Below, in pieces: positions 53,804-63,795 of a stretch of 64,000 nucleotides of DNA. Source of the stretch: Priestia megaterium (GTDB taxonomy: Bacteria > Bacillota > Bacilli > Bacillales > Bacillaceae_H); the NCBI RefSeq assembly GCF_009497655.1, contig NZ_CP023317.1, positions 1,207,501 through 1,271,500 on the forward strand, read 5' to 3'. A program made the position numbers and the translations under genes. The notes beneath the pieces were generated by a model. It had not been told where the DNA came from. It searched no databases and saw only the letters and a program-made list of their open reading frames with translations. Within the stretch, counting starts at the first letter, position 1, and the number at the start of each line of letters is the position of its first letter.

Positions 53804-55048
53804 ATGAGTGAAATCGTTGCAAGCTACTTACTACATGACAATAAAGGAAATTTTCATAAAAAAGCGGAAGGAATTGCTTTAGGACTAACCGTCGGCTCAT
53901 GGACAGATCTGCCGCTTTTAGATCAACAGCAGCTTCAAAAGCATAAAGGGCGCGTCGTATCCGTAACTGAGCTTCAAGACTGCGAACGTGTTAACGGATA
54001 TTTAGGCGGAGAGGTTAAGCAGGCTATTGTCAAAATTGCTTATCCAACTGCCAACTTTTCAAGAGATTTACCGGCTATTTTAGTTACGGTTTTCGGAAAA
54101 CTATCACTTGATGGAAAAGTGAAATTATTAGACTTGGATTTTCCTGATGAATTATTAGCTGAATTCCCAGGACCGCGCTTTGGAATAGAAGGTATACGAG
54201 AGAAACTAGGCGTTTATGACCGTCCGCTTGTGATGAGTATTTTTAAAGGCGTGATTGGAAGAGACATGACGTACTTAACAACTCAGCTGCGTGAGCAAGC
54301 GCTTGGCGGAGTGGATTTGGTTAAAGACGACGAGATTTTGTTTGATAGTGAACGAACACCTTTTGAAACTCGCGTTACAGAAGGAAAAAAAGTACTGAAT
54401 GACGTATACGAAAAAACGGGACACCGCACGCTGTATGCTGTTAATTTAACGGGACGAACGTTTGAATTAAAAGAAAAAGCGAGAAAAGCAGCTGAGCTAG
54501 GAGCCGATGTTCTTTTATTCAACGTATTTGCTTACGGGTTAGACGTACTGCAGGCACTTCGAGAAGATGATGAAATTAACTTGCCGATTATGGCACACCC
54601 AGCTGTTAGCGGAGCGCTTACGCCATCAGAGTTTTACGGTTTTTCAAATTCATTACTGCTTGGAAAACTATTGCGCTTAGCCGGAGCGGATTTCTCACTG
54701 TTTCCATCACCATACGGAACCGTAGCGCTTTCTCTTGAAGATACGACAGGCATTGCCTACGAATTAACGCGTCCTGTGTACAAATATAAGCAGACTTTCC
54801 CGGTTCCTTCAGCAGGAATTCATCCTGGAATGGTACCGCAGCTTGTGAAGGACTTTGGAATCGACAGCATTATTAATGCAGGAGGCGGAGTTCACGGTCA
54901 TCCAGACGGCGCTATCGGAGGAGGAAAAGCATTCCGTGCGGCGATAGATGCAGTACTCTCTCATCAAACACTAGCCGAAAAAGCGGAAGAATCAAAAGAG
55001 TTGCAAAAAGCTTTGCAACTATGGGGAACAGTAGAGGTGAAAGCATGA
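53804..55048 (+). CDS. mtnW: 2,3-Diketo-5-methylthiopentyl-1-phosphate enolase MtnW
   Basis: 414 residues, a RuBisCO-like protein. GTVVKDD-type lysine motifs of true RuBisCO are replaced; here the segments are [20 protein letters not shown] and the metal-binding [28 protein letters not shown] and [20 protein letters not shown] are the phosphate-binding motifs. It forms the enol intermediate in methionine salvage. Its stop overlaps the mtnX start (ATGA). Confidence 0.95.
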   Translation: MSEIVASYLLHDNKGNFHKKAEGIALGLTVGSWTDLPLLDQQQLQKHKGRVVSVTELQDCERVNGYLGGEVKQAIVKIAYPTANFSRDLPAILVTVFGKLSLDGKVKLLDLDFPDELLAEFPGPRFGIEGIREKLGVYDRPLVMSIFKGVIGRDMTYLTTQLREQALGGVDLVKDDEILFDSERTPFETRVTEGKKVLNDVYEKTGHRTLYAVNLTGRTFELKEKARKAAELGADVLLFNVFAYGLDVLQALREDDEINLPIMAHPAVSGALTPSEFYGFSNSLLLGKLLRLAGADFSLFPSPYGTVALSLEDTTGIAYELTRPVYKYKQTFPVPSAGIHPGMVPQLVKDFGIDSIINAGGGVHGHPDGAIGGGKAFRAAIDAVLSHQTLAEKAEESKELQKALQLWGTVEVKA

Positions 55049-55710
55049 CATCGTTAAAAATCTTTTGTGACTTTGATGGAACAATCACAAATAGCGATAA
55101 CATTATTGCTATTATGAAACAATTTGCTCCTCCGGAGTGGGAAAGTATTAAAGACGACGTGCTAGCACAGCGCGTCTCCATTCAAGAAGGAGTAGGGCAA
55201 ATGTTTGCCTTGCTTCCCGTGGAATTAAAGGAAGATATTATTTCTTATATTTTAGAGACGTCTGCTATTCGAGATGGATTTGATGATTTTATTGCCTATA
55301 CAAAAGAGCATCATATTCCGCTTTATATTGTAAGCGGAGGAATTGACTTTTTTGTAAAACCGCTTTTGGGAAATCGAGTTGCAGAGGAAATGCTCTACTG
55401 CAACGGATCTGATTTTTCCGGTGAGCATATTTCCATTACGTGGCCTCATACATGTGATAAACAGTGTACAAATGACTGCGGCTGCTGTAAGCCAACGATT
55501 ATTCGCCATCTTGCAGATGAAAGAGATCATACGGTTGTTATTGGCGATTCAATTACAGATTTGCAGGCTGCCAAATTAGCTGACACTGTCATTGCGCGTG
55601 ACTTTTTAATTAAAAAATGCGAAGAGCTATCTCTACCGTATCGTCCTTTTTCTACTTTTTATGATGTGATTCACCATTTACAAGAATTAACAGAAGAGGT
55701 GAAAGCATGA
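55045..55710 (+). CDS. mtnX: 2-Hydroxy-3-keto-5-methylthiopentenyl-1-phosphate phosphatase MtnX
   Basis: 221 residues, HAD superfamily. Motif I is [13 protein letters not shown] with the nucleophilic Asp near 9, the motif II region is [10 protein letters not shown] and motif III/IV is [17 protein letters not shown]. It removes phosphate to give the acireductone. ATG 55045 has GAGGTG 5 bases upstream and overlaps mtnW by 4 bases. Confidence 0.94.
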   Translation: MTSLKIFCDFDGTITNSDNIIAIMKQFAPPEWESIKDDVLAQRVSIQEGVGQMFALLPVELKEDIISYILETSAIRDGFDDFIAYTKEHHIPLYIVSGGIDFFVKPLLGNRVAEEMLYCNGSDFSGEHISITWPHTCDKQCTNDCGCCKPTIIRHLADERDHTVVIGDSITDLQAAKLADTVIARDFLIKKCEELSLPYRPFSTFYDVIHHLQELTEEVKA

Positions 55711-56345
55711 GTATTATGGCTCAGCAAAGATTACACGAGCTTGCAGATATAAAAGATGAGTTGGCAGAGCGCGATTGGTTCTTCGGTACAAGCGGAAACT
55801 TAGCGATTAAAGTGGATCAAAATCCGACAACTTTCTTTGTATCAGCAAGTGGAAAAGATAAAAGAAAACGCACAAATGAAGACTTTTTGTTAGTTGATCA
55901 ATACGGGAAGCCTGCAGAAGAAACGCATTTAAAGCCTTCTGCTGAAACGCTTTTACACGTTAAGATTTACGAGTCAACGAATGCTGGGTGCAGCCTTCAT
56001 GTACATACAATCGACAACAACGTGATCTCTGAACTGTACGGAGATGAAGGGTTTATTTCATTCAAAGGTCAAGAAATTATTAAGGCACTGGGTATTTGGG
56101 AGGAAGATGCGGAAATTACTGTTCCGATTATTCCGAATTACGCGGATATTCCGACACTAGCAGAAGAATTTTCTCACCATATAAAAGGCGATCAAGGCGC
56201 GATTTTAATTCGTAACCACGGGATTACGGTATGGGGAAAAAATGCGTTTGAAACAAAAAAAGCGCTAGAAGCCTATGAATTTCTATTTAGCTACCATGTG
56301 AAATTACTATCACTTAAAGGCATTAAGCCAAAGGTGCATTTATAA
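55707..56345 (+). CDS. mtnB: Methylthioribulose-1-phosphate dehydratase MtnB
   Basis: 212 residues, class II aldolase/adducin fold. [12 protein letters not shown], the zinc ligands in [11 protein letters not shown] and the later [11 protein letters not shown] identify the enzyme. It dehydrates MTRu-1-phosphate. The start overlaps the mtnX stop by 4 bases, with GAGGTG upstream. Confidence 0.94.
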   Translation: MSIMAQQRLHELADIKDELAERDWFFGTSGNLAIKVDQNPTTFFVSASGKDKRKRTNEDFLLVDQYGKPAEETHLKPSAETLLHVKIYESTNAGCSLHVHTIDNNVISELYGDEGFISFKGQEIIKALGIWEEDAEITVPIIPNYADIPTLAEEFSHHIKGDQGAILIRNHGITVWGKNAFETKKALEAYEFLFSYHVKLLSLKGIKPKVHL

Positions 56346-56360
56346 AAGGAGGAAATAAAA

Positions 56361-56876
56361 ATGGCGCAAATTCGCTTACATGTAAATAATAAAAGAATTG
56401 AAACTCAAGAGGAAGTATCAGTTTTTCTGGCAAACAATGAAGTTATTTATGAAAACTGGGATATTACAAAACTTCCAGAAAATCTTCGTGAAAAATATGA
56501 TTTAACTGATGAAGAAAAAACAGAAATTTTAAACGCTTTTGGTGAGAATATTAAAGATATTTCTGAACGCCGCGGCTATAAAGCTCAAGATGTTATCTCG
56601 TTATCGGAATCTACACCAAACATTGATGAATTGTTAAAAAACTTTCAGCGCAAGCATATTCATACAGATGACGAAGTTCGCTTTATCGTAAGCGGTCATG
56701 GAATCTTTGTTATTCAAGGAAAAGACGGTGAATTTTTTGATGTTGAATTAGAGCCGGGCGATTTAATTTCAGTACCAGAAAACATTCTTCATTACTTTAC
56801 ACTAATGGAAGATCGTAAAGTAGTCGCTGTGCGAATTTTCGTGACAACTGAAGGATGGGTACCTATTTACGCATAA
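56361..56876 (+). CDS. mtnD: Acireductone dioxygenase MtnD
   Basis: 171 residues, cupin. KHIHTDDEVRFIVSGHGIF holds two His and the Glu ligand, and ILHYFTLMEDRKVVAVRIF holds the last His. It oxidises the acireductone to 2-keto-4-methylthiobutyrate and formate with Fe2+ (or off-pathway products with Ni2+). Last gene of mtnWXBD. Confidence 0.95.
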   Translation: MAQIRLHVNNKRIETQEEVSVFLANNEVIYENWDITKLPENLREKYDLTDEEKTEILNAFGENIKDISERRGYKAQDVISLSESTPNIDELLKNFQRKHIHTDDEVRFIVSGHGIFVIQGKDGEFFDVELEPGDLISVPENILHYFTLMEDRKVVAVRIFVTTEGWVPIYA

Positions 56877-56905
56877 CAACTACTTGTAAAGCATAGGTCA
56901 TGATC

Positions 56906-56940
56906 ACCCCGCTTTTACATCTAAAAGCGGGGTATTCTTT
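56906..56940 (+). terminator. Terminator of mtnWXBD
   Basis: ACCCCGCTTTTA/TAAAAGCGGGGT around CATC, followed by ATTCTTT. The stem is strong and the T-tail is interrupted. Confidence 0.75.
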
Positions 56941-56998
56941 GGATTATTATAAAACTAACTATTTTTATATGAATAATAAGTTTAATAGGAGGAACACC

Positions 56999-58075
56999 AT
57001 GAAAAAGAGTAAAAAAATGCTGTGGCCACTTACTTTGCTCGTGCTTCTAGTTTTTGCGCTGGCTGCCTGCACGAAAGAACAGCCAAGTCTAAACGAGAAA
57101 GCACAGGCAGCTCCAGCGCAGCAAGCGGCTTCTGCTAAGCCTGTACAGCAAGAAGGAAAAAAGATTACGAAAGATACAAAAATTGCGCTTATTTCTGAAT
57201 TTACATCAGGCACTCACGCTGCTCAGTACATAACAGGTGTGACAAAAGCGGCTAAAAAAGCAGGAGTACAGCTATCCGTTTCTGATTCTAATAATGATCA
57301 ATCTAAAATGGCGGCGTATTTAGACACGGCTATTAACCAAAATGTTGACGGTATTATGATTGACCACGGCCGGGCTGAAACCCTTGAACCTGGCGTGAAG
57401 CGCGCGATTGCAAAAGGGATTCCCGTTATTGCAACAGACGTAGAATTAAAGGTAGAAGGCGTTACAACGATTGACCAAGATGATTATATGCTTGCGCTCC
57501 AGGGGCTGAAGCAAATGATGCAGGACATTAACGGAAAAGGAAATATTGTATATGCGTTTGTTGGAGGCTTTGCACCGATGGAAAAACGCGACAGCATTTA
57601 TAAAATTATGATGAATCGCTATCCAGATGTAAAACAAATTGCCACGTTTGGAAGCGCAACAGACAACACCTCTCTAGACACTCAAAATAAAATGGCGGCT
57701 GTATTAAAGCAGTATCCAAATAAAGGAGACATTGCAGCCGTTTGGGCACCTTGGGACGAATTTGCAAAAGGAGTCACAAGAGCGATTAAAGAAGCAGGAC
57801 GAGATGAGATTAAGGTATATGGAGTGGACTTATCTGATGAAGACCTGCAAATGATGCAGGCAAAAAACAGCCCGTGGAAAGCGTCAGCTGCTGTAAACCC
57901 AGCTTCAGTAGGAGAAAAGCAGGTTGATCTGCTTCTTAAAAAGATTTCCGGTCAAGAGATCCCTCGTTATTATTCCTTTGATCCGGTTTTAGTCAAACAA
58001 ACTGACTTGCCTAATCAAACGATTAATATGGACCAGCTTAGTCAGTACGTAGAAGAATGGGGTAAAAAAGAGTAG
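56999..58075 (+). CDS. Sugar ABC transporter substrate-binding lipoprotein (ribose type)
   Basis: 358 residues from the ATG at 56999 with TAGGAGG upstream. The lipoprotein signal is LVLLVFALAACTKE, with lipidated Cys near 24. The periplasmic-binding fold type 1 has FTSGTHAAQYITGVTKAAKK, NQNVDGIMIDHGRAET and VWAPWDEFAKGVTRAIKEAG. It resembles RbsB- and YtfQ-type binding proteins. It starts the three-gene importer operon directly after the methionine salvage operon, so methylthioribose is a candidate ligand; this is inference. Confidence 0.86.
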   Translation: MKKSKKMLWPLTLLVLLVFALAACTKEQPSLNEKAQAAPAQQAASAKPVQQEGKKITKDTKIALISEFTSGTHAAQYITGVTKAAKKAGVQLSVSDSNNDQSKMAAYLDTAINQNVDGIMIDHGRAETLEPGVKRAIAKGIPVIATDVELKVEGVTTIDQDDYMLALQGLKQMMQDINGKGNIVYAFVGGFAPMEKRDSIYKIMMNRYPDVKQIATFGSATDNTSLDTQNKMAAVLKQYPNKGDIAAVWAPWDEFAKGVTRAIKEAGRDEIKVYGVDLSDEDLQMMQAKNSPWKASAAVNPASVGEKQVDLLLKKISGQEIPRYYSFDPVLVKQTDLPNQTINMDQLSQYVEEWGKKE

Positions 58076-58091
58076 AAGTGGAGGGACAGAC

Positions 58092-59597
58092 ATGACGAAC
58101 GAGCTTTCAATGAAGAACATTACAAAAAACTTTGGTTCTTTTCAAGCGCTGAACAAAGTTGATTTTACTGTTCAAAAAGGGGAAATTCATGCTTTATTGG
58201 GAGCCAATGGTGCCGGTAAAAGTACGTTGATGAAAATATTGTGCGGAGCTTACGACGAGTACGAAGGAAAGATTTACAAAGACGGAGGAGAAATCTCTAT
58301 TTCTTCTCCTAAAGAAGCGAAGAGCCACGGCATCGGCATTGTACACCAAGAAGTCGATGTAGCGCTGATTCCTTCGCTATCAGTAGCTGAAAACATTGTG
58401 TTAGACGTGCAGGTTTCTAAGAAAAGTAAGACATTTGTAAACTGGAAATCTATTTATAAGAAAGCGGAAGAAGCTCTTTCTTTACTTGGTTCTTCTTTAT
58501 CCGTTAAAAAAAATGTTGTTGATCTAACTCTATCAGAAAAACAGCAGGTGCTTATTGCACGTGCAATTGTACAGAATGTTGATTATTTAATTTTGGATGA
58601 ACCAACCGCACCTCTTAGTGTGGAAGAGACGAAACAATTGTTTTCTGTGATGAGAGAGCTGAAGAAAAGCGGAGTAGGCATTATTTATATTTCACATCGC
58701 CTTCAAGAAGTGGTTGATATTTGCGACCGCTTAACGGTTTTAAAGGACGGACGCTATGTAGCTACAAAAGAAACTTCACATACATCAATTGAAGACGTGA
58801 TTACGCTCATGTTAGGAACGTCTTCTGTAAAACAGTGGGTCAAAAAATCAGTAGAAGTTGGAAACGAACTTTTACATGTAGAAGCATTATCCCTTCCAGG
58901 GCGCCTTTCGAATATCTCTTTTCATGTAAAAGAAGGAGAGGTAGTCGGTATTGCAGGGCTTGTAGGAGCAGGGAAAACGGAGCTTTGCCGAAGTCTATTT
59001 GGTTTAGAGCAATATGTCAGCGGCAGCGTTCGGTTAAAAGGCAAGAAACTAAAGTTGAATAAGCAGCCGTATTATTATATTGCACAAGGTCTTTCTCTTG
59101 TTCCTGAAGAACGAAGAAAAGAAGGAATTTTTGTTCATGAATCGATTGCCGATAACTTAGTTTTGCCAAGTCTGTCCCGCTTTACAAATTATTCGTTTCT
59201 AAAGCGAGGAAAGATCAAAGAAAAAGCGCAGAAAACGACTGGGCAAGTTGGCGTAAAGTCTCATTCTATCGAGCAGTCAGTTGGAACGTTAAGCGGTGGA
59301 AATCAGCAGAAAGTAGCAATCGGAAAATGGCTTGTTACGGATTCTGACGTACTGTTGTTCGATGAGCCAACTAAAGGGGTTGATGTGGGCTCTAAGCGAG
59401 AGATATTCGACTTAATTACAGGGCTTGTGTCACAGCAAAAAGGCGTTGTTTATGCAACCTGTGAATTCGAGGAGCTGCTAGGGGTAGCGGATCGAATTTA
59501 TGTTATGTACAACGGGAAAATCGTGAAAGAATTATCCAAAGAAGAAGCAACTAGTGAAAAATTATTTTATTATACAGCAGGAGGAGTAAAAGGATGA
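58092..59597 (+). CDS. Sugar ABC transporter ATP-binding protein (two ABC domains)
   Basis: 501 residues with two ATPase domains, as in RbsA. The first has Walker A GANGAGKST near 35, a degenerate signature DLTLSEKQQVLIARA and Walker B YLILDEPTAPL. The second has LVGAGKTEL (degenerate Walker A), LSGGNQQKVAIGKW and VLLFDEPTKGVD. It energises the adjacent permease. GGAGGGACAG precedes the ATG and the stop overlaps the next start. Confidence 0.9.
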   Translation: MTNELSMKNITKNFGSFQALNKVDFTVQKGEIHALLGANGAGKSTLMKILCGAYDEYEGKIYKDGGEISISSPKEAKSHGIGIVHQEVDVALIPSLSVAENIVLDVQVSKKSKTFVNWKSIYKKAEEALSLLGSSLSVKKNVVDLTLSEKQQVLIARAIVQNVDYLILDEPTAPLSVEETKQLFSVMRELKKSGVGIIYISHRLQEVVDICDRLTVLKDGRYVATKETSHTSIEDVITLMLGTSSVKQWVKKSVEVGNELLHVEALSLPGRLSNISFHVKEGEVVGIAGLVGAGKTELCRSLFGLEQYVSGSVRLKGKKLKLNKQPYYYIAQGLSLVPEERRKEGIFVHESIADNLVLPSLSRFTNYSFLKRGKIKEKAQKTTGQVGVKSHSIEQSVGTLSGGNQQKVAIGKWLVTDSDVLLFDEPTKGVDVGSKREIFDLITGLVSQQKGVVYATCEFEELLGVADRIYVMYNGKIVKELSKEEATSEKLFYYTAGGVKG

Positions 59598-60628
59598 GTG
59601 CGGAGTATGTAACAGAACCTGTAGCGAAACCAAAGAGAAAAATAAGCGTTTTCGACTTTTTTTACAAATATGGGACAGTCTTAATGATTTTTGTTATTAT
59701 GATTATTTTTTCCATTGCCACACCTAACTTTTTAACAGGAGAAAACATTAGTGATATTCTGCGCTCTATTTCCATTGTTACCTTAATTGCGCTTGGTGTA
59801 ACGATATCGTTAACCGTCAACGGACTCGACTTATCTGTAGGATCTACGGCTGGTTTAGCCACTATTTTATCAGCTTCTATGCTCGTTTTACATAGACAAG
59901 AAATTGCAGTCGCTATCATTGTTCCGATTATTGCATCGCTTCTCATCGGGTTAGTGAATGCTTTTTTAGTAGTGAAAGTAAAGATTCCTGATATTTTAGC
60001 CACGCTTTCCATGATGTTTATCGTACAGGGGATTTTATTAACGTATACAAAAGGCTCAGCTATTTATACCAATATGCCTTTACCAAGCGGAGAAAGAGCT
60101 CCAGGAATTTTCATTCCTTCTTTCCTTGCGCTGGGGCAAGGTCACTTTCTAGGTATTCCCGTCCCTGTGATCATTATGCTGCTGACTGTGCTGCTTGTTC
60201 ATATCGTTTTTTCCTATACAAAGTTTGGTCGTTTTTTCTACGTAACAGGAGGTAACATAGAAGCAGCAAGACTTTCGGGTGTACCGGTTAATCGTTATCG
60301 TATGTATGCCTATATGTTTTCAGGTTTGCTTGCTGGAATTGGAGGAGTCGTTTTAGCTGCCCGTATTGGAGTAGGAGAAGTGAACGCAGGCTCACCATTT
60401 TTAATGGATGCCGTAGCTGCGACATACATTGGCTTTTCCGTATTTGGAGCAGGGAAACCGAATGTATTCGGGACGCTGATTGGCTCTATTTTAATTGGTG
60501 TGCTGTTAAATGGATTAACGATGCTAAATGTTCCGTATTATATGCAAGATATTATTAAAGGAGCTGTATTAGCAGGAGCCTTGGCTTTAACGTATTACCG
60601 CTCGAAACAAACATCTACGGCTGTGTAA
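59594..60628 (+). CDS. Sugar ABC transporter permease (RbsC-type)
   Basis: 344 residues with about eight to ten membrane helices. ISLTVNGLDLSVGSTAGLAT and GGNIEAARLSGVPVNRY (coupling helix) are hallmark RbsC/XylH-family motifs. It starts within ATGA of the ATPase stop. The terminator overlaps its last codons. Confidence 0.9.
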   Translation: MSAEYVTEPVAKPKRKISVFDFFYKYGTVLMIFVIMIIFSIATPNFLTGENISDILRSISIVTLIALGVTISLTVNGLDLSVGSTAGLATILSASMLVLHRQEIAVAIIVPIIASLLIGLVNAFLVVKVKIPDILATLSMMFIVQGILLTYTKGSAIYTNMPLPSGERAPGIFIPSFLALGQGHFLGIPVPVIIMLLTVLLVHIVFSYTKFGRFFYVTGGNIEAARLSGVPVNRYRMYAYMFSGLLAGIGGVVLAARIGVGEVNAGSPFLMDAVAATYIGFSVFGAGKPNVFGTLIGSILIGVLLNGLTMLNVPYYMQDIIKGAVLAGALALTYYRSKQTSTAV

Positions 60629-60643
60629 ACAGCCGTTTTTTTT
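60617..60643 (+). terminator. Terminator of the sugar ABC operon
   Basis: ACGGCTGT/ACAGCCGT around GTAA, seven T. The permease stop codon lies in the loop region. Confidence 0.9.
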
Positions 60644-60714
60644 CGTTTGAAATCGGGAAGAATAAGGAAAAACAATAGTATAATCTATTATTTATGTAGA
60701 AAGAGGGAGTATAG

Positions 60715-62055
60715 ATGAAACGTGTCGTCATTATAGGAGGAGTAGCCGCCGGAATGAGCGCAGCTTCACAGCTTCGCCGGATGAAAGAAAAAGAAGAAGT
60801 GGAAATCCTTGTGTTTGAAAAAGGTGGAGATATCTCTTACAGCGCATGTGGCATGCCTTACTATCTGTCAGGTGTTGTAAAAGAAAAAGACGATTTGATT
60901 GCTCGTACGAAACAAGAGTTTGAAGAGCGAAATATCTCCGTCCATCTTTTTCACGAAGTTAAAGAAGTAAACCATACAAAGAAATACATAGTAGCACAAA
61001 ATGTCAAAACGCACGCTGAAAAAGAGATAACATATGATGAACTCATCATTGCAACTGGAACAACGGCTGTTAAACCTAATTTTATGAGTGATAACATGCC
61101 GAATGTATGCACATTAAAGTCATTAGAAGACAGCGAAAGAATCTATACATATCTACAGGCTCACTCCGTAGAAAAAGTCACTATTATTGGTGGAGGATAT
61201 GTCGGAATGGAAGTAGCTGAAGCAATGAAGGCTTTGGGAAAAGAAGTACGGGTCATTGAACAGGGAAAGCAGATTCTATCTATTTTAGATCAAGACATGG
61301 CAGAGCATCTACAAAAGCAGCTAGATGACGATATTTTATTTCATTTCGAAGAAGAAGTGGAAGCATTGCTGCATTCAGATGGTTCCGTCACTCACGTTCA
61401 AACAAACCGTCAAACGTACCAAACGGATTTAGTGATTGTAAATGTAGGAGTTCGTCCGAATACGCAATTCTTAGAAAGAAACGGACTAAGAATGCTTGAA
61501 AATGGAGCTATTTTAGTAAACGAGAAGTTGGAAACCAACGTGCCTCATATCTACGCAGCGGGAGATTGTGCAACGAGCTATCACCGCGTATTAAAAAAAG
61601 ATGTTCATATTGCTCTTGGAACCATTGCCAATAAGCAGGGAAGGGTTCTTGGTTACCGATTAGGGGGAGAAAATAGAAAATTTCCGGGTGTTCTAGGTAC
61701 AAGCATTGTCAAAGTGATGGACTATGAAATCGGAAAAACCGGCATTTCAGAAAGAGAAGCAAGAGAAAATTCTCTTTTATACAAAACCATCACAGCCGGG
61801 GCTCCCAGTCATGCTTCTTACTATCCAGGAGCTGAAAAGATTGTGATAAAACTTGTTTATCATCCTGAAACAAAAGAGATTTTGGGGGTTCAAATGATTG
61901 GGAAAGAAGGAGTTGCAAAACGAATCGATGTATTTGCGACAGCTATTACTTGCCGCCTCACAACAGATGAAATAACCATGCTAGATCTTTCGTATGCCCC
62001 TCCTTTTGCTACGGTATGGGATGCTGTACAAATCGCTGCTCAAAAAGCTGAATAA
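60715..62055 (+). CDS. CoA-disulfide reductase-like FAD/NAD(P)-dependent oxidoreductase
   Basis: 446 residues. The FAD site is IIGGVAAGMSAASQLRR at the N-terminus. The single redox Cys lies in DISYSACGMPYYLSG near 43, typical of CoA-disulfide reductase. The NAD(P) site is VTIIGGGYVGMEVAEAM near 160, and AAGDCATSY near 280 is the second FAD motif. The C-terminal dimerisation domain is complete, and there is no rhodanese extension. It maintains CoA thiol redox state or reduces polysulfide. It has its own start site (GAGGGAG) after the ABC operon terminator. Confidence 0.85.
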   Translation: MKRVVIIGGVAAGMSAASQLRRMKEKEEVEILVFEKGGDISYSACGMPYYLSGVVKEKDDLIARTKQEFEERNISVHLFHEVKEVNHTKKYIVAQNVKTHAEKEITYDELIIATGTTAVKPNFMSDNMPNVCTLKSLEDSERIYTYLQAHSVEKVTIIGGGYVGMEVAEAMKALGKEVRVIEQGKQILSILDQDMAEHLQKQLDDDILFHFEEEVEALLHSDGSVTHVQTNRQTYQTDLVIVNVGVRPNTQFLERNGLRMLENGAILVNEKLETNVPHIYAAGDCATSYHRVLKKDVHIALGTIANKQGRVLGYRLGGENRKFPGVLGTSIVKVMDYEIGKTGISEREARENSLLYKTITAGAPSHASYYPGAEKIVIKLVYHPETKEILGVQMIGKEGVAKRIDVFATAITCRLTTDEITMLDLSYAPPFATVWDAVQIAAQKAE

Positions 62056-62059
62056 AAAA

Positions 62060-62389
62060 GAGGCTGGGACAAAAGTAGTTGAGTCCAAGTAAAAAAAGAA
62101 CCATTCATCAACCTGTTTGATGAGTGGTTCTTTTTTTTTTTGATGGTGCACATCGTTTTATTTGTTTCGTTCCTTCTAGCAATTGATTGGAGGGCAAGGA
62201 GAAGACTCCTGCGGGAAAAGCGGAACAGGTGAGACCCCGCAGGAGCGAAAGCGACGAGGAGGCTCAGCGGCCGCCCGCGGAAAGCGAAGCCTTGCACGGA
62301 AATCAATTGCGGTGTCATAAGCAGTCCAGCTCATGTATCTCATTTGTTCGTCTTTCGTTTGGATTTATTTCGTTATGTCTCAACCTCTT
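62060..62389 (+). repeat. Dispersed stop-codon-associated element, copy 8 (longest type)
   Basis: It starts GAGGCTGGGACAAAAGTAGT, 4 bases after the stop of the oxidoreductase gene. The AGAACCATTCATCA/TGATGAGTGGTTCT hairpin is followed by a 12-base T-run. Then come GGAGGGCAAGGAGAAGACTC, GAGACCCCGCAGGAGCGAAA, CGGCCGCCCGCGGAAAGCGA and CACGGAAATCAATTGCGGTG. It ends TTATGTCTCAACCTC, complementary to the start. Confidence 0.92.
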
Positions 62390-62597
62390 TTTTATTCGAC
62401 AAGCAGCATCTTTTGTCGAAAAACAACTTGTAAAAAAAAGATAAACGGTATTCCTATAGTAATGTAAGCGTTTATAAATTCCGACAAAATAATTTTTTTG
62501 CGAAAAAAATGTCTATTATTGCGACTCTATTTACATATTTAGTAGAATTTGTAATAATGCGTTATAAGCTAATTTCTTTGTCATAGGAGAGGATTTT
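62390..62597 (+). promoter_or_regulatory. spo0E upstream region with possible Spo0A box
   Basis: TGTCGAA at 62414-62420 matches the Spo0A box, and a near-match on the other strand (TGTCGGA, around 62483) lies further down. The rest is AT-rich, which would suit AbrB. No clear promoter could be fixed. Confidence 0.3.
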
Positions 62598-62837
62598 GTG
62601 TTTGGAGTGAGAAATAGAACGAAATCAGAGAGATTATTAGTGGAAATCGTCCAAAAAAGACAAAAGATGGTGCAGCTCGGAGAAGAAAAAGGTCTGACTA
62701 ATGAAGAAACCGTTACCTGTAGTCAAGAGCTTGATCAGCTCTTACTCGTTTATCAAAAGCAGCGTTTAAAAGAAGAGGAAGAAAAGACATCGTTTGCCAC
62801 ACTGATTAGCCGCTTTTTATCTTTTTCAAAGCTGTAA
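62598..62837 (+). CDS. Spo0E-like aspartyl-phosphate phosphatase
   Basis: 79 residues from a GTG with AGGAGAGG 5 bases upstream. The Spo0E family signature S-x-x-L-D is present as CSQELDQLLLVYQK near 47-60, preceded by a helix (LLVEIVQKRQKMVQLGEEKG). The family dephosphorylates Spo0A-P and delays sporulation. In B. subtilis spo0E lies close downstream of mtnD, which supports this call. The Ser/Phe-rich C-terminus is slightly longer than in minimal members. Confidence 0.78.
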   Translation: MFGVRNRTKSERLLVEIVQKRQKMVQLGEEKGLTNEETVTCSQELDQLLLVYQKQRLKEEEEKTSFATLISRFLSFSKL

Positions 62838-62901
62838 TGCAGGACAAGCATTCGGGATCGGGCAGTGAAACAATTACGCTGCCCGTGGCCTCTCTTCAGC
62901 T

Positions 62902-63633
62902 TTAAAAAATGTTAATTAAAAAAATCATAAACAAAATACCAAAAATAAACGAATAAGTAGCAAATCTTTCGTTTCCATCGCCGTGACTTTCCGGAATTAA
63001 CTCTTTATAAATAATAAAAAGCATGGCTCCGGCAGCAAACGCTAATCCATATGAAACGAGAGACTCCACAAAATTAGTTAAATAAAACCCGAGTAAAGAC
63101 GTTACAATTTCAACTGATCCTGTAAGGGTAGCAATTAAAAATGCTTTTATTTTACTGATATTTTGCTGAGCTAAAAATAGCGCGACCAACAGTCCTTCAG
63201 GTGCATTTTGAAGACCGATTGCAAGGGCAATTAAGTTCCCTGTATTTTCAACATTTGAAGCGTAGCTCACACCAACAGACAGTCCTTCAGGAAGGTTGTG
63301 CAACGTAATAGCGGAAACAATTAAAAGTGCTTTTTCATCAAACTGTATGCCGGTTTTAGAATGCTCAAGATCAATGTGAGGAATATTCTGCTCCAAGAGT
63401 GTTAATGTTACCACGCCAAGCAGTAAGCCAATCGCTAAGGAAAAAAAACCGCCGCTTTGAAGAGATTCTGGAATTAAGCTCATAGTAGAAGCTGCTGTCA
63501 TGATGCCTGCAGTGAGCGCAAGAAGTATATCTTTCCAGCGATGAGTGAGTTCTTGATTCAAAAATAGAATAGGCAAAGCGCCTACTCCAGTCGATAGCGC
63601 AGAAAGAATGCTTCCAATTAGTACCTCAGTCAT
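62902..63633 (-). CDS. ZIP-family divalent metal transporter
   Basis: 243 residues from the ATG at 63633 with AAAAGGAGACGG upstream. About eight membrane helices. TM4 has SAITLHNLPEGLSVGVSYAS and TM5 has AIGLQNAPEGLLVALFLA, the paired metal-binding motifs H-N-x-P-E-G and N-x-P-E-G of the GufA/ZupT branch. It imports zinc or other divalent metals. A longer frame upstream has no ribosome site. Confidence 0.88.
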   Translation of the reverse strand: MTEVLIGSILSALSTGVGALPILFLNQELTHRWKDILLALTAGIMTAASTMSLIPESLQSGGFFSLAIGLLLGVVTLTLLEQNIPHIDLEHSKTGIQFDEKALLIVSAITLHNLPEGLSVGVSYASNVENTGNLIALAIGLQNAPEGLLVALFLAQQNISKIKAFLIATLTGSVEIVTSLLGFYLTNFVESLVSYGLAFAAGAMLFIIYKELIPESHGDGNERFATYSFIFGILFMIFLINIF

Positions 63634-63760
63634 AAACCGTCTCCTTTTACGTATTCTTCTTTTTATCCTCAATTCACATCGTTCTTTTAGTGTATGTTTT
63701 TTTGTTTTCTATGAGCATGACTATTTTAAAAATGAACAGCTTTATGCAATAATTTTACAA

Positions 63761-63795
63761 AAAAGTTGAACCAGTGAAGGTTCAACTTTTTAGGT
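63761..63795. terminator. Terminator between the truncated last gene and the ZIP gene region
   Basis: AAAAGTTGAACC/GGTTCAACTTTT around AGTGAA. It overlaps the stop codon of the minus-strand gene that runs out of the window. Confidence 0.85.

Noticed and set aside
62855-62890. Terminator of the spo0E-like gene (GGGCAG/CTGCCC hairpin)
   Set aside because: The hairpin is followed by GTGGCCTCTC with no T-run on either strand, so it was not listed as a terminator.
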